Shown piece after piece: positions 46,228-55,446 of a stretch of DNA of 64,000 bases. The stretch is from contig OZ250175.1 of the NCBI GenBank assembly GCA_965238155.1, positions 682,001-746,000 on the forward strand, written 5' to 3'. The stretch is from BJGV01 sp964196335 (GTDB taxonomy: Bacteria > Pseudomonadota > Gammaproteobacteria > Burkholderiales > Nitrosomonadaceae). The translations under genes were made by a program, and so were the position numbers. The stretch's first letter is position 1. Each line of letters opens with the position of its first letter. Under the pieces are notes generated by a model, which was not told where the DNA came from, did no database searches, and worked only from the letters and a program-made list of their open reading frames with translations.

Positions 46228-46614
46228 ATGGGTATCTACGCGTTAATTGCAATAGGAGTGGGTGCGGCGTTGGGGGCATGGATTCGCTGGGGATTCGGCT
46301 TGATGTTAAATTCAATTTTCCCGACTCTTCCTTTTGGTACTCTGGCAGCAAATCTGGTTGGTTGTTATTTTATTGGTATAGCAGCCGAATATTTTTTTCA
46401 TAACACTACAGTACCTCCAGAGGCTCGGTTGTTTATTATTACCGGGTTTTTAGGTGGGCTAACTACTTTTTCTACATTCTCTGTTGAAACTGTTACGCTG
46501 TTATTACGTGAGCAATATAGCTGGGCTTTCGCCATAATTTCTTCTCATCTTTTTGGTTCACTGGTGATGACAGTACTGGGAATGCTTACTATTAGATTAT
46601 TTGCACAAAACTAA
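46228..46614 (+). CDS. crcB: Fluoride efflux channel CrcB (Fluc)
   Basis: Small four-TM fluoride channel that works as an antiparallel dimer. The 128 residues carry the GAALGAWIRWGFG start (about 12-24), FGTLAANLVGCYFIG with the conserved Asn (about 37-51) and TGFLGGLTTFSTFSVETV with the fluoride-coordinating Phe and Thr/Ser residues (about 72-89). It is not preceded by a recognisable fluoride riboswitch. Confidence 0.95.
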   Translation: MGIYALIAIGVGAALGAWIRWGFGLMLNSIFPTLPFGTLAANLVGCYFIGIAAEYFFHNTTVPPEARLFIITGFLGGLTTFSTFSVETVTLLLREQYSWAFAIISSHLFGSLVMTVLGMLTIRLFAQN

Positions 46615-46743
46615 TTTGGCATCAGCTATAAGAGAGTAGAGAGCTGTTATGATCATGCTTCTTAACATGTAGTCATAAACGAACATAGTTTTATTATTGA
46701 CTACATACATCAGTAGGAATCAGAGACGTTCTAATATTCAATA

Positions 46744-46845
46744 TCAGTCTTTTTTCTTGTTGTTTTTTTTTCGGGGCAAAGTCCACCATATGATAATGAA
46801 GAACAATGTTACTGCTACACCTATTTCCAGTAGTATTACCCACAT
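46744..46845 (-). CDS. Tiny single-TM membrane protein (33 aa)
   Basis: Reads MWVILLEIGVAVTLFFIII, then WWTLPRKK and a lysine-rich tail: one TM helix followed by a strongly basic cytoplasmic tail, consistent with the positive-inside rule. ATG at 46843-46845 is preceded by AGGA about 11 bases upstream; the stop is at 46744-46746. It is divergent from mltA. I recall similar short membrane proteins in betaproteobacteria but cannot name a family. Confidence 0.6.
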   Translation of the reverse strand: MWVILLEIGVAVTLFFIIIWWTLPRKKNNKKKD

Positions 46846-46895
46846 TTTTTAAAGGTTCCTGTATATTTATAAAGTACAACTTTAACCAATATTCA

Positions 46896-48092
46896 ATGAA
46901 AAACCAATTAAGATTTCTTAGTGTCACGCTCATACTGCTGCTTAATGCCTGTTCAACCGAGCCAATAATTCCTTTTACTGATCCAGAGAAGTCGCTAACA
47001 CCAGTTGTTCCGCCTCATGTTGTCTCACCAGACGTGGCGATATTAAAAGTAACAAATTGGAGTGCATTGCCCGGTTGGGAGCTTGACGATATTCGTCCGG
47101 CTTTGGATGCTTTTCTGCAGAGCTGTAACGTTTTAAGGAATCAGAAGCTATGGATGGAAACTTGTAATCTTGCAGCTTCAATACAGAAAAGTGATAACGC
47201 TGCATTACGTAAATTCTTTGAACATTATTTCAAACCATATCAGGTATTAAATTCTAATGGTGATAGCGATGGTCTTATCACCGGATATTACGAACCATTA
47301 TTAAAAGGTAGTCGTAAATCATCAGGTCGTTATCGTTTCCCTCTCTATACTGTGCCCAAAGAACTACTTATTGTAGATTTGGGCAAGGTATATCCGAAGC
47401 TTAAAAATTTACGGTTAAGAGGACGATTGGAAGGTCGAAGAATAGTTCCTTATTACAGTCGTGCAGAGATCGAAGGTGATCCATCTCATTTACAAGGATA
47501 TGAGTTTTTATGGGTTGAGGATGCTGTTGAGTTATTCTTCCTGCAAATTCAGGGATCAGGACGAGTAGAAATGGCCAATGGCGAAATTGTGCGGGTGGGT
47601 TACCAGGACCAAAATGGTCATCCCTATCAGTCTATTGGAAAATTGCTGGTTGAACGCGGAGAACTATCTTTGGATAAAGCCTCCATGCAAGGAATTAAAG
47701 CATGGGGTATAAGGAACCCTGAAAAATTGAATGAGCTACTACATCAGAATCCAAGTTACGTTTTCTTTCGTGAACTACCTGCAGGCATATCGGGGCCGAT
47801 TGGGGCGCTGGGAGTTTCCTTAACTGCAGGAAGAAGTCTCGCTATTGATCCTCGTGTTATTCCACAGGGGGCACCAGTATTTCTCTCAACTACATGGCCT
47901 AACAGTAATAAGAAACTTCATCGGTTAATGATAGCTCAGGATACTGGTGGCGCCATCAAAGGTGGTGTTCGCGCAGATTTCTTCTGGGGTTTTGGCAAGG
48001 AGGCTGCAAACCAGGCGGGAAAAATGAAACAAATCGGGAAGATGTGGGTGCTTATGCCAAATAGTTATGTGCAGCAAGCTCTGATTCCATAG
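46896..48092 (+). CDS. mltA: Membrane-bound lytic murein transglycosylase A
   Basis: Cleaves peptidoglycan glycan strands, leaving 1,6-anhydro ends. I chose ATG at 46896, giving a lipoprotein signal MKNQLRFLSVTLILLLNAC (lipobox LNAC). The open frame continues 30 codons further upstream without support. The MltA domain has TGYYEPLLKGSR and FFLQIQGSGRVE. The C-terminal 3D domain has IAQDTGGAIKGGVRADFFWG with the catalytic Asp. About 398 residues. Convergent with dsbC. Confidence 0.95.
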   Translation: MKNQLRFLSVTLILLLNACSTEPIIPFTDPEKSLTPVVPPHVVSPDVAILKVTNWSALPGWELDDIRPALDAFLQSCNVLRNQKLWMETCNLAASIQKSDNAALRKFFEHYFKPYQVLNSNGDSDGLITGYYEPLLKGSRKSSGRYRFPLYTVPKELLIVDLGKVYPKLKNLRLRGRLEGRRIVPYYSRAEIEGDPSHLQGYEFLWVEDAVELFFLQIQGSGRVEMANGEIVRVGYQDQNGHPYQSIGKLLVERGELSLDKASMQGIKAWGIRNPEKLNELLHQNPSYVFFRELPAGISGPIGALGVSLTAGRSLAIDPRVIPQGAPVFLSTTWPNSNKKLHRLMIAQDTGGAIKGGVRADFFWGFGKEAANQAGKMKQIGKMWVLMPNSYVQQALIP

Positions 48093-48109
48093 AGAGCTTA
48101 CCCTGATCA

Positions 48110-48820
48110 TTAGTTTGTAGGTTCGTTTAGTTTCTTCTCAATCATTTCTGCAGATATCATTCCCGGTACAATCGTTCCATTAGCAAATACTATTGTCGGA
48201 GTGCTATTGAATCCATATTTTTTACCAGTTTGAAGGAGGGTATCAATTGGTGTTTCACAACTTGTTCCAGCAGGCCTTACACCATTTAACATAAAATTAT
48301 TCCAGGATTCCAACCTGTTATCTGAGCACCATATTGCTTCGGCAATTTCTTTGGATCCATTAAGTATTGGGTAGAGCAATGTATAGATAGTGACATTGTT
48401 AATATGAACCAGTTCTTTTTCCAGACGCTTGCAATAGCCACAATTAGGATCAGAGAAAATAACAAGTTTACGTTTACCATTACCTTTAACTTCTTTAATT
48501 GCATATTCAAGAGGTAGAGAATTAATATCTACTCGTCGCGCACCCCTTATTTCCTGCAAACGTTCTTCAGTGAGATTTCTCTCATTCTTTAGATCAAACA
48601 GATAGCCAGAAAAAAAGTAATTTGCCTTTTCATCAACATAAAAAAGTTGATCTCCAACCACAACTTCATATAACTGCAGAGAAGGCATCTTCTTTAGTAC
48701 CTCAATTTTCTCATTAGGAAAATAAGTGCGGAGTGATTTTTTTAATGACGCTTCATCAGCGTGTACTATGCCGGAAAATATATATATCAGTAAGGAGAGA
48801 AGGAATAATTTAATGTGCAT
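48110..48820 (-). CDS. dsbC: Thiol:disulfide interchange protein DsbC
   Basis: Periplasmic disulfide isomerase. The signal peptide spans about residues 1-21 (MHIKLFLLSLLIYIFSGIVHA), then an N-terminal dimerisation domain, and a thioredoxin fold with the active site FSDPNCGYCKRLEKEL (CGYC). The cis-Pro region is NSTPTIVFANGTIVPGM. The 236-residue length is typical. It follows the UbiH-family gene by about 60 bases on the same strand. Confidence 0.96.
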   Translation of the reverse strand: MHIKLFLLSLLIYIFSGIVHADEASLKKSLRTYFPNEKIEVLKKMPSLQLYEVVVGDQLFYVDEKANYFFSGYLFDLKNERNLTEERLQEIRGARRVDINSLPLEYAIKEVKGNGKRKLVIFSDPNCGYCKRLEKELVHINNVTIYTLLYPILNGSKEIAEAIWCSDNRLESWNNFMLNGVRPAGTSCETPIDTLLQTGKKYGFNSTPTIVFANGTIVPGMISAEMIEKKLNEPTN

Positions 48821-48879
48821 GGTGTGTATTTAAATTTATGAATTATGATGCTAATTTATAAAGCCCGTTATTTTCTTTC

Positions 48880-50049
48880 TTAATTTAGCGCATGTCGCAT
48901 AAGACGTTTTTTTAATAATGGAAATTGATTAGTGATTCCCAACCCCAAATTACGCAGGCGGGCAATTGTTGGATTTTCATTGTTAAATAATTTTTGTAAG
49001 TTATCTGTAGTAAACTCCATCGCCAGAATATCTTCCTTTCGTGCCCGCTCGTACTGGCGGAGCAGCATATAGTCGCCACAATCCGACCTGGGCCCCCGTT
49101 CAATAATAGTTGAAACTAGTTTACGTGCATCACGTAGGCCCAAGTTTACACCCTGCCCGGCAAGAGGATGGATGCCGTGAGCAGCATCTCCTATGAGGGC
49201 AAGACGTGGTCCTATCAAATTTTTCACATGTACAAAATTTAGTGGAAAGGAAACAGGCTTCGTAATTAGTTGTAGTTTACCCAGCGTATGGCTGGAGGCT
49301 TCTTCAACCTGTTGGCAGATATCTGTCTCGGATAAGCTAAGTAGACGGGTAGACTGTTCCTCATTGGCTGACCACACCATGGATACCAGTTTACCAGGTA
49401 AAGGTAATAAGGCGAGTACACCATCACGACGAAACCATTGGTGGGCGATATTCCGATGAGACAGTTCTGTACTGAAATTTGCAACCATTGCACCTTGTTG
49501 ATATGAGTGTTGCGAAACTTCAATTTTTACTTGATTTCGTACCCACGAATTCACACCATCTGCGCCAATAATCAGTACGGTTTGTAACAATTTTCCATTT
49601 GACAGCCGAACATTAGCGTGAGTTTCATTCCATTCTATGGAAGTACATTGCATAGGACAAAAAACTTTTATTTTTGTTCTCTGTTTTTCAAGCTCATTCC
49701 ATGCCGCTGTTTGCAGTTGTCGGTTTTCAACTATAAATGCCAGCTCTGTCATTCCTGCATCGTAGGCACTAAAATCGAGACGTGCAGAATCATCATCACC
49801 GAATATCTCCATTTCATGGACTGGAGTAATACGATTTCTGTTAATTGCTGTCCAAACCTCCAGATCTTCTAAAAATGAGACACTACCAGGACTTATTGCA
49901 TAGATTCTACTGTCCCAGCTTTTATCGTCAGGAAAAGTAGAGGGGGGGCGAGATTCAACCAATGCAATATTTAGGCCACTATCTTTTAGAGCTAGAGCCA
50001 AGCTTGATCCAACAATTCCGCCGCCTATAATTACCACATCAAATTTCAT
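48880..50049 (-). CDS. UbiH/UbiF-family FAD-dependent hydroxylase (ubiquinone synthesis)
   Basis: Flavin monooxygenase of the ubiquinone-hydroxylase family. FAD motif VVIIGGGIVGSSLALAL is at about residues 5-21, the IIGADGVNSWVRNQV motif at about 161-175 and the second FAD motif RLALIGDAAHGIHPLAGQGVN at about 275-295. I chose ATG at 50047-50049 because it puts the nucleotide-binding fold at the N-terminus; the open frame runs 24 codons longer. About 389 residues. Which ring position it hydroxylates (UbiH, UbiF, UbiI or UbiM type) cannot be told here. Confidence 0.92.
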   Translation of the reverse strand: MKFDVVIIGGGIVGSSLALALKDSGLNIALVESRPPSTFPDDKSWDSRIYAISPGSVSFLEDLEVWTAINRNRITPVHEMEIFGDDDSARLDFSAYDAGMTELAFIVENRQLQTAAWNELEKQRTKIKVFCPMQCTSIEWNETHANVRLSNGKLLQTVLIIGADGVNSWVRNQVKIEVSQHSYQQGAMVANFSTELSHRNIAHQWFRRDGVLALLPLPGKLVSMVWSANEEQSTRLLSLSETDICQQVEEASSHTLGKLQLITKPVSFPLNFVHVKNLIGPRLALIGDAAHGIHPLAGQGVNLGLRDARKLVSTIIERGPRSDCGDYMLLRQYERARKEDILAMEFTTDNLQKLFNNENPTIARLRNLGLGITNQFPLLKKRLMRHALN

Positions 50050-50302
50050 AGATAGATTATACAGGTGCTTGGTATCTGTCGCGATAAAGTAAAGTTGATT
50101 TAATACCTGGACTGAATACAAAGATTCTGTGGGAATATTATATGCATATTAAAATAATTGTACTAAATCTTAATATCAGCCAAACGGGTTCACAATCTGT
50201 TCACAGTAACAGTGCCAAACAGGTTTATTTCGGGTTACAATTAGCGCCCTGATGATGTTATCTATAATCATGAGGTGTTGATTAGTAAAGATCACTTCAA
50301 GT

Positions 50303-50378
50303 GGCGAATTAGCTCAGTGGTTAGAGCAGCGGAATCATAATCCGTTGGTCCGGGGTTCAAATCCCTGATTCGCCACCA
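50303..50378 (+). tRNA. tRNA-Met (anticodon CAT, elongator type)
   Basis: A 76-base cloverleaf: acceptor GGCGAAT/ATTCGCC, D-arm AGCTCAGTGGTTAGAGC, anticodon loop ATCATAA with CAT, encoded CCA. It lacks initiator features (no unpaired first base). The anticodon arm GCGGAATCATAATCCG resembles recalled betaproteobacterial elongator tRNA-Met. A CAT-tRNA for isoleucine (lysidine type) is less likely, as the acceptor lacks the C-rich identity pairs known for E. coli. Confidence 0.92.
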
Positions 50379-50674
50379 TCAATTCAATGAGTTAGACATA
50401 ACAGTCTGCTCAATTTTCTTCTTCTGGCACACTATTGGCACAGTCTGAATTTATCTGAATGTCTGCTTTGTGCCAGAAAGGGACACTCTTGGTTAATTAA
50501 AAGCTCTATGAAAACTCTAGCAATTTTGATGAGTAGCATTTCTAATACAGACCAAGGCTTCCAGGGTGCTTTTACAGATACTGGTGTTAGCGCTAACACT
50601 TTGTCAAAAGGACAGCTATCATCAATCGCATGCGTAAGATCTGAAACTTTCATTAAACCGACATGGTCAATTTG

Positions 50675-51333
50675 TCATGCACTCTTGCGTGCTGTAAATA
50701 AGTTGGCTTCCCCTTTCTTCTCGAATCAAATATCTGTTAATCCAGTCTTAGCCATGGTTTTTTCATTCCTGATATTGTTTGGAAAGATTCGTATTTTCTT
50801 TTTTTTAAGAAAGGAAATTGAATTCCAGAAAAAGAAAATATGACTCCATTAAGAATAACATAACACCGATAGATGATATCCTTAATCATAAATTTCCGTA
50901 ACGAGGCAACAAGATTTTTCCAGGTCATGGAAAACGAGTGAAGGGTGATCCATACTCTACTATCTTTTTTAAGCACTCTTTCTATTTCGGCCAAGGTATG
51001 TGGAATATTCGTATATGGCAAACTAACCCTTGAAACAACCAGATCAAATAATTTGTTGCTAAAAGGCAATTGCTCAGCGGTTCCATTTACAAAAATGATA
51101 TAATCAAAGCTACTACTACCATAGGTTAAACACTTAAGGTCAACATCAAATCCAATAAGAAGTCGACCATGAAGTTTAGGCAAAGCAACAAAAGTTTGTC
51201 CAATTCCACAGCCAATATCAAGAATTGCTTGGTCGTCACCAGAAAACTCCGGCCTACTATACTTAGGTGAGTTTGGGGATTTTGCTATTTCTAACTCATC
51301 TAGATGGTAGGAAATCGATGGATCTATGGTCAT
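50675..51333 (-). pseudogene. Class I SAM-dependent methyltransferase, decayed C-terminus
   Basis: The first 190 or so residues are a good methyltransferase: SAM motif I ILDIGCGIGQTFVAL (about residues 37-51), the acidic FDVD, NGTAEQLPF and the LAEIERVLKKD helix. After ISGMKK the current frame ends in an unrelated nine-residue tail. Adding one A to the six-A run at 50758-50763 (minus strand) restores TMAKTGLTDI, then one TGA (50726-50728), then FEKKGEANLFTARKSA and a stop at 50675. So two lesions, one frameshift and one nonsense, shorten the C-terminus by about 30 residues. The catalytic core is intact, so residual activity is possible. Confidence 0.75.
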
Positions 51334-51733
51334 GTGAATATGCTTCTTATTTTTTTACTTCATAAAAAAGGACTTAGAGATCAGTCCGCTTGTCTGATGA
51401 AGGTTGGCTAAGCGCCATATTAAATTATTTCTGGGAATTCACAATTATTTTGTCATATTTGATTCTAAATATGTTACATATTTCTAGAAATGGGAAAAGA
51501 AAAATAAACGTAGAGGCTTCATTGATGGGAAGATAGGTTAATCCAAGGTTAGGTGACCTTTTCTTATTCTGATAAATAGGCAATCTATCAACTTAGCTTG
51601 CATTTGTTTTCATTATCTAAACTATCCATGTAAAGTTATCCCTGAGTTACACCGCAAAAACAAAAGTGAATTCTCAATAATGTACAACTGACTGGGAAAA
51701 ACAGCTGTTCTGATAGTATCTCAATTAGTAACG
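51334..51733. other. Intergenic stretch with no recognised gene
   Basis: About 400 AT-rich bases between the methyltransferase and a small lipoprotein gene, which are transcribed apart. I see no gene or strong hairpin; it must hold both promoters. Confidence 0.45.
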
Positions 51734-52075
51734 ATGAAAATAATAGTATCATTTATGTTTATATTATCTGGCTGTGCAACATTTACAGCCTATAACAGTA
51801 TGGTTGAGTCTTATCATGGAATACCAGAAGCTGAATTAATCAGAACGTGGGGGATACCATCTAAGATTCATGAATCTGGGGATAGTAGGCATCTAATTTA
51901 TTCTAAATCAGATACAGCTATGTTCGGACTGATGGAGGCAAGAGCTACCTGCGAAACTACGTTTGAGATTCAGGATAGAAGAGTAATATCTTCCACTTTT
52001 GAAGGTGGGCAATGCCGGGGTTGGGGTAAAGATAAATATGATTTAAGTAATAGGCAGTTTAGTCCTCCAGACTAA
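51734..52075 (+). CDS. Small putative lipoprotein
   Basis: I do not recognise the family with certainty. The 113 residues start with a short lipoprotein signal, MKIIVSFMFILSGC (lipobox LSGC), then a segment YHGIPEAELIRTWGIPSKIHESG. That resembles small SmpA/OmlA-like or transporter-associated lipoproteins, in which a GxP turn follows a short helix. Two later cysteines (CETT and GGQCRGW) could pair. ATG at 51734 lacks a strong Shine-Dalgarno. Confidence 0.7.
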   Translation: MKIIVSFMFILSGCATFTAYNSMVESYHGIPEAELIRTWGIPSKIHESGDSRHLIYSKSDTAMFGLMEARATCETTFEIQDRRVISSTFEGGQCRGWGKDKYDLSNRQFSPPD

Positions 52076-52103
52076 GGATCTGAATTATCCTGAGAGATTT
52101 AAT

Positions 52104-52493
52104 CTATTTTCCACATGCTATTTTCCAGCAAGACTCTCTGATACCGGGTGTTACTGCCTTCCATTTGGCATCAGGGCTTTCAGACGAACGCTCAATTCCA
52201 CCGGTTCCCATATAATCGTTATACCAGGCAGCAAAAAGTAATCTGCTTTTATGTTCTTTACAGTCATATTCGTGTACTGTTTTAACAGCAAAGGCTTTTT
52301 CTCTGGGGATTATATTTTTTATATTTTTTGAGATATTTGTCAAACTCCACATTTTGGCCAGATTGCCTGATACTCGGATAGTAGCAGGGTCGACATATTC
52401 ATTGGATTCTTTCCCGGTCTGCACAAGTGTCCACTCTGCCAACGCATTACTACTGACAACTGCCAGAATTAGAATTAATAATAGTTTATACAT
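52104..52493 (-). CDS. Secreted protein resembling surface-adhesin E family
   Basis: A 129-residue exported protein: signal peptide MYKLLLILILAVVSSNALA, then WTLVQTGKESNEYVDPATIR and MWSLTNIS, a pattern common in small periplasmic or surface proteins annotated as adhesin-E-like. Three cysteines remain in the mature part (HEYDCKEH, ESCWKIAC). The function is not known. It is followed, on the upstream side, by a terminator hairpin and the peroxidase gene on the same strand. Confidence 0.75.
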   Translation of the reverse strand: MYKLLLILILAVVSSNALAEWTLVQTGKESNEYVDPATIRVSGNLAKMWSLTNISKNIKNIIPREKAFAVKTVHEYDCKEHKSRLLFAAWYNDYMGTGGIERSSESPDAKWKAVTPGIRESCWKIACGK

Positions 52494-52525
52494 ATCAAAT
52501 TTTTTGATTTATCTATCCCAAAGAA

Positions 52526-52553
52526 CAATTGGCAGCCTTAAAGCTGCCAATTG
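52526..52553 (-). terminator. Strong hairpin after the dihaem peroxidase gene
   Basis: CAATTGGCAGC (52526-52536) and GCTGCCAATTG (52543-52553) form a perfect 11-base stem with a six-base loop. On the minus strand it lies 28 bases after the peroxidase stop and is followed by a T-rich run (TTCTTTGGG), as for an intrinsic terminator. Confidence 0.75.
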
Positions 52554-52580
52554 AATTTGGAGGAAACCTATTTTAATACA

Positions 52581-53576
52581 TTAGTCAAATGGTTCGGGTT
52601 TCGGGGTTTCATTTACGGAAGGCGGAAGGGTTGGCAATTTAAAGTCAGGTTGTTTCCCGGTTAATGTTTTTAAGAATGCCACGATCTTGGCATTTTCTTC
52701 AATACTAAAATTGTGCCCAAGTTGTAATCGGCCCATTGTGTTCACTGCTTCTTCTAAAGTAGCTGCTGCACCATCATGAAAATAGGGATAAGTTAGTTCT
52801 ACGTTACGGAGAGTTGGTACCTTGAATACAAAACGATCTGTATCCTTGCCCGTTACTTCTTTACGTCCTTCTACCTTACTTGCTGTCTTGTAGGGGGTAA
52901 GAACTCCCATTTTCTGGAAAGAAGTTCCACCAACAGCTGTACCATGATGACAAGAAACACAGCCACTTTCTTTAAATAATTTATAACCTTCCAGTTCAGC
53001 CTGGCTAATGGATTTCTTGTCGCCTTTAAGCCACTTATCAAAGCGTGAGTCAGGTGTAACCAGAGTTTCCTCAAATGCCGCAATAGCATCTGTTACCATA
53101 TCAATAGAGATCTGCTCTGCTCCGAATACTTGTTTAAAACGACCACGGTATTGTGGAATTGAACGTAAAACATCCACAGCTAGTTTATGAGTAAATGCCA
53201 TTTCACCGGGATTAGCAATTGGTCCTCCTGCCTGCTCCTTCAAGCCTTTGGCACGACCATCCCAGAACTGAGCTAAATTCATGCTGGAATTTAGCACTGT
53301 TGGCGCATTTATGGGTCCATGTTGCCACTTATGTCCTATAGAAGTTTTTATATTATCTGTTCCACCCATGCTCAGGTTGTGACACGAATTACAGGAAATA
53401 AATCCAGATTTAGATAGGCGTGGATCAAAAAAGAGCATTTTTCCTAGTTCAACCATTCCCTTATTTTTTGGTGCGGCTACTTTAATCGGTTGGATAGGTT
53501 CTTCTGCCAACAGAACAGATGAAAAGAAAAAGAGGTTACAAGATAGTAACGCCATAAGTAGTGTCTTCAACATCAA
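52581..53576 (-). CDS. Dihaem cytochrome c peroxidase (CcpA/MauG family)
   Basis: Periplasmic enzyme expected to reduce H2O2 with electrons from c-type cytochromes. Signal peptide about residues 1-24 (ends VLLAEE). Two haem c sites: CNSCHN (about 61-66) and CVSCHHG (about 208-214). The peroxidase signatures LGKMLFFDPRLSKSG and VPTLRNVELTYPYFHDGAA are present. The 331 residues are full length. Upstream is ACAGTATTCTCC, and downstream a terminator, so it is likely transcribed alone. MauG-type roles cannot be excluded. Confidence 0.94.
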   Translation of the reverse strand: MMLKTLLMALLSCNLFFFSSVLLAEEPIQPIKVAAPKNKGMVELGKMLFFDPRLSKSGFISCNSCHNLSMGGTDNIKTSIGHKWQHGPINAPTVLNSSMNLAQFWDGRAKGLKEQAGGPIANPGEMAFTHKLAVDVLRSIPQYRGRFKQVFGAEQISIDMVTDAIAAFEETLVTPDSRFDKWLKGDKKSISQAELEGYKLFKESGCVSCHHGTAVGGTSFQKMGVLTPYKTASKVEGRKEVTGKDTDRFVFKVPTLRNVELTYPYFHDGAAATLEEAVNTMGRLQLGHNFSIEENAKIVAFLKTLTGKQPDFKLPTLPPSVNETPKPEPFD

Positions 53577-53781
53577 CAGTATTCTCCTTAAAACTTAGTT
53601 AAAAATGAAATTATGTCAGATAAGCCAACTCAGTTAGTGTCTTACTCATCAAGTTGGCTGGGGATTTTAGCACAAGTTCTTATAAATTTTGAATGTGGCA
53701 TATTGTCGCAAAAACAATTTTATTGAGGCTCAGTTTCTGATTGTTGTATCGTGGCATCAGAATAAGTATTTCATTCGGTTT

Positions 53782-54687
53782 TTATTTAGCTGATTCAGCT
53801 TCAATGAATACTTTCTTTGCCATAGGAAATTCTTCTTTGATATCTTTTGTAATGATCTCTATTGCTTTTTCTATGTTGCCAACAGGCAAATGACTCTTGA
53901 AAGAAATACTCATATTAACCAGAATAAACTCCGGACCCATATGAAGTGTAAGAACCTCATTTATTTTTTCAATTGATTCCTGCTCTGATGCAATTCTATG
54001 AATACCTTCTACGATATCTTTATTTGCACCTTCTCCTATCAGGAGGCCTTTTGTTTCATGAGCCAGCCAAACTGCAGTGAAAGCAAGAATTAGTCCGATA
54101 ATGACAGAGGCTACCCCATCCCATAAAGAATTTCCCGTGATTTGTGCCAATATAATCCCTGCCAATGCGACAAATAATCCAAGCATGGCAGCACAGTCTT
54201 CAAACAGAACCACAAACATAGAAGGGTCTTTCCCGCGTTGGACAGCTTCAACATAGCTGTATGATCCTCTGACTTTATTAAATTCTGTCAAGGCAAAATA
54301 AAGAGCGCCTCCTTCAAAAATCATAGCAAGTCCCAGTACAATATAATTAACGGTAGGGTCATGTAGTGTGGAGGGGTGACGAATATGATCAATACCCTCA
54401 TAAATTGAAATTCCCGCACCAACAGCGAAAATCAGAATGGCAACGACAAAACTCCATAGATATATTTCTTTTCCATGCCCAAATGGAAATTGTGGACTGG
54501 CAGGTTGTGCGGCACGCTTTAATCCGTAGAGAAGAAGAATCTGATTTCCTGTATCTACTATAGAGTGAATTCCCTCTGATAACATAGCAGAGCTGCCAGT
54601 CATGCTTGCGGCAACAAATTTCGTTATGGAAATTAGCGTATTGCCTATCAGTGCTGCGATGATAATTTTCTTTGATCCTGAGGCCAT
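53782..54687 (-). CDS. Cation diffusion facilitator family transporter
   Basis: Proton-coupled divalent metal exporter of the inner membrane. Six TM helices fit the 301 residues. The metal site of TM2 is seen in SEGIHSIVDTGNQ (HxxxD), and the conserved FPFGHGKEIYLWSF loop follows; TM5 has LFEDCAAMLGLF, with E in place of the first His, as in the SLC30A9-like branch. A C-terminal cytoplasmic domain carries the LTLHMGPEFILVNM region. It follows the sigma-factor gene by about 70 bases on the same strand, so it may share its transcript. Confidence 0.93.
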   Translation of the reverse strand: MASGSKKIIIAALIGNTLISITKFVAASMTGSSAMLSEGIHSIVDTGNQILLLYGLKRAAQPASPQFPFGHGKEIYLWSFVVAILIFAVGAGISIYEGIDHIRHPSTLHDPTVNYIVLGLAMIFEGGALYFALTEFNKVRGSYSYVEAVQRGKDPSMFVVLFEDCAAMLGLFVALAGIILAQITGNSLWDGVASVIIGLILAFTAVWLAHETKGLLIGEGANKDIVEGIHRIASEQESIEKINEVLTLHMGPEFILVNMSISFKSHLPVGNIEKAIEIITKDIKEEFPMAKKVFIEAESAK

Positions 54688-54756
54688 AGAAAAATTAATA
54701 GAATATCCTGGAGTTATTTGTAAACAACCGGAAATATCTATGATAGCTTATGAGTT

Positions 54757-55359
54757 TTAAAAATTGTTACTATCACAGTTTAGGTTCAATCTGAATGGAC
54801 GCAGTATAGCTGATATATTTTCACGCGCACGAAATATTCTAGAGCGTACTGTTCCAATGGGACAATCCATAATAGCTGCAATTTCTTCATAGCTTAATCC
54901 ATCAAATTCTCTTAGAGTAATTGCCAAACGTAATTCCTTTGGTAATTTCTTCAATGCTTTGGTAACCGTTCCGTTAATTTGCTGAGTTGCCAGGAGTTGC
55001 TCCGGATTATTATCATCTACAATTTCTATGGCAATGGGCTCATTGGAGTCTGCCCTTAGCGGCGGCTGATCAAGCGGTATACGCCTGCGCTCAGCTGCCA
55101 GGAAGTCTATGGCTGTATTTACTCCGATCCGATGTAACCAGGTAGAAAACCGGCTATCTTCACGAAAAGACATGATTCCAAGGTATGCCTTGATAAAAGC
55201 CTCCTGAACTATGTCTTCAATATGCTGGGGCAATTTGAGATATCGGGAAATCACACGTGCAAGCTTTCGCTGATGTTTAAGCATTAACATATCGAAGGCG
55301 TAACGGTCACCTGACTTGGTTCGCCTGACTAAAGTAAGATCGGCAGTGGTGGTATCCAT
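54757..55359 (-). CDS. rpoE: RpoE-like extracytoplasmic-function sigma factor
   Basis: Group 4 sigma factor, probably for envelope stress. Sigma region 2 is at about residues 22-90 (IEDIVQEAFIKAYLGIMSFREDSRFSTWLHRIGVNTAIDFL), and region 4 at about 135-190 (LREFDGLSYEEIAAIMDCPIGTVRSRIFRARE). The closest match is E. coli RpoE. Unlike typical rpoE loci no rseA/rseB anti-sigma genes follow; a CDF transporter does. A 35-codon open frame lies 87 bases upstream. Confidence 0.92.
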   Translation of the reverse strand: MDTTTADLTLVRRTKSGDRYAFDMLMLKHQRKLARVISRYLKLPQHIEDIVQEAFIKAYLGIMSFREDSRFSTWLHRIGVNTAIDFLAAERRRIPLDQPPLRADSNEPIAIEIVDDNNPEQLLATQQINGTVTKALKKLPKELRLAITLREFDGLSYEEIAAIMDCPIGTVRSRIFRARENISAILRPFRLNLNCDSNNF

Positions 55360-55446
55360 TTTCTTCTGTGTCCTCTACATATAATTTTATTGGACGTAAG
55401 GTAGTCATAAGAGGCTTGCTATCTTATCTTATCCATTATTGAATCC

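Noticed and set aside
50303..50378. CAT-anticodon tRNA as lysidine-modified tRNA-Ile2, which would read AUA
   Set aside because: Tempting given the AUA starts, but acceptor-stem and anticodon-arm bases match elongator tRNA-Met better.
50508..50843. Plus-strand frame opposite the methyltransferase end
   Set aside because: The opposite strand restores to a conserved methyltransferase C-terminus, so this is a shadow.
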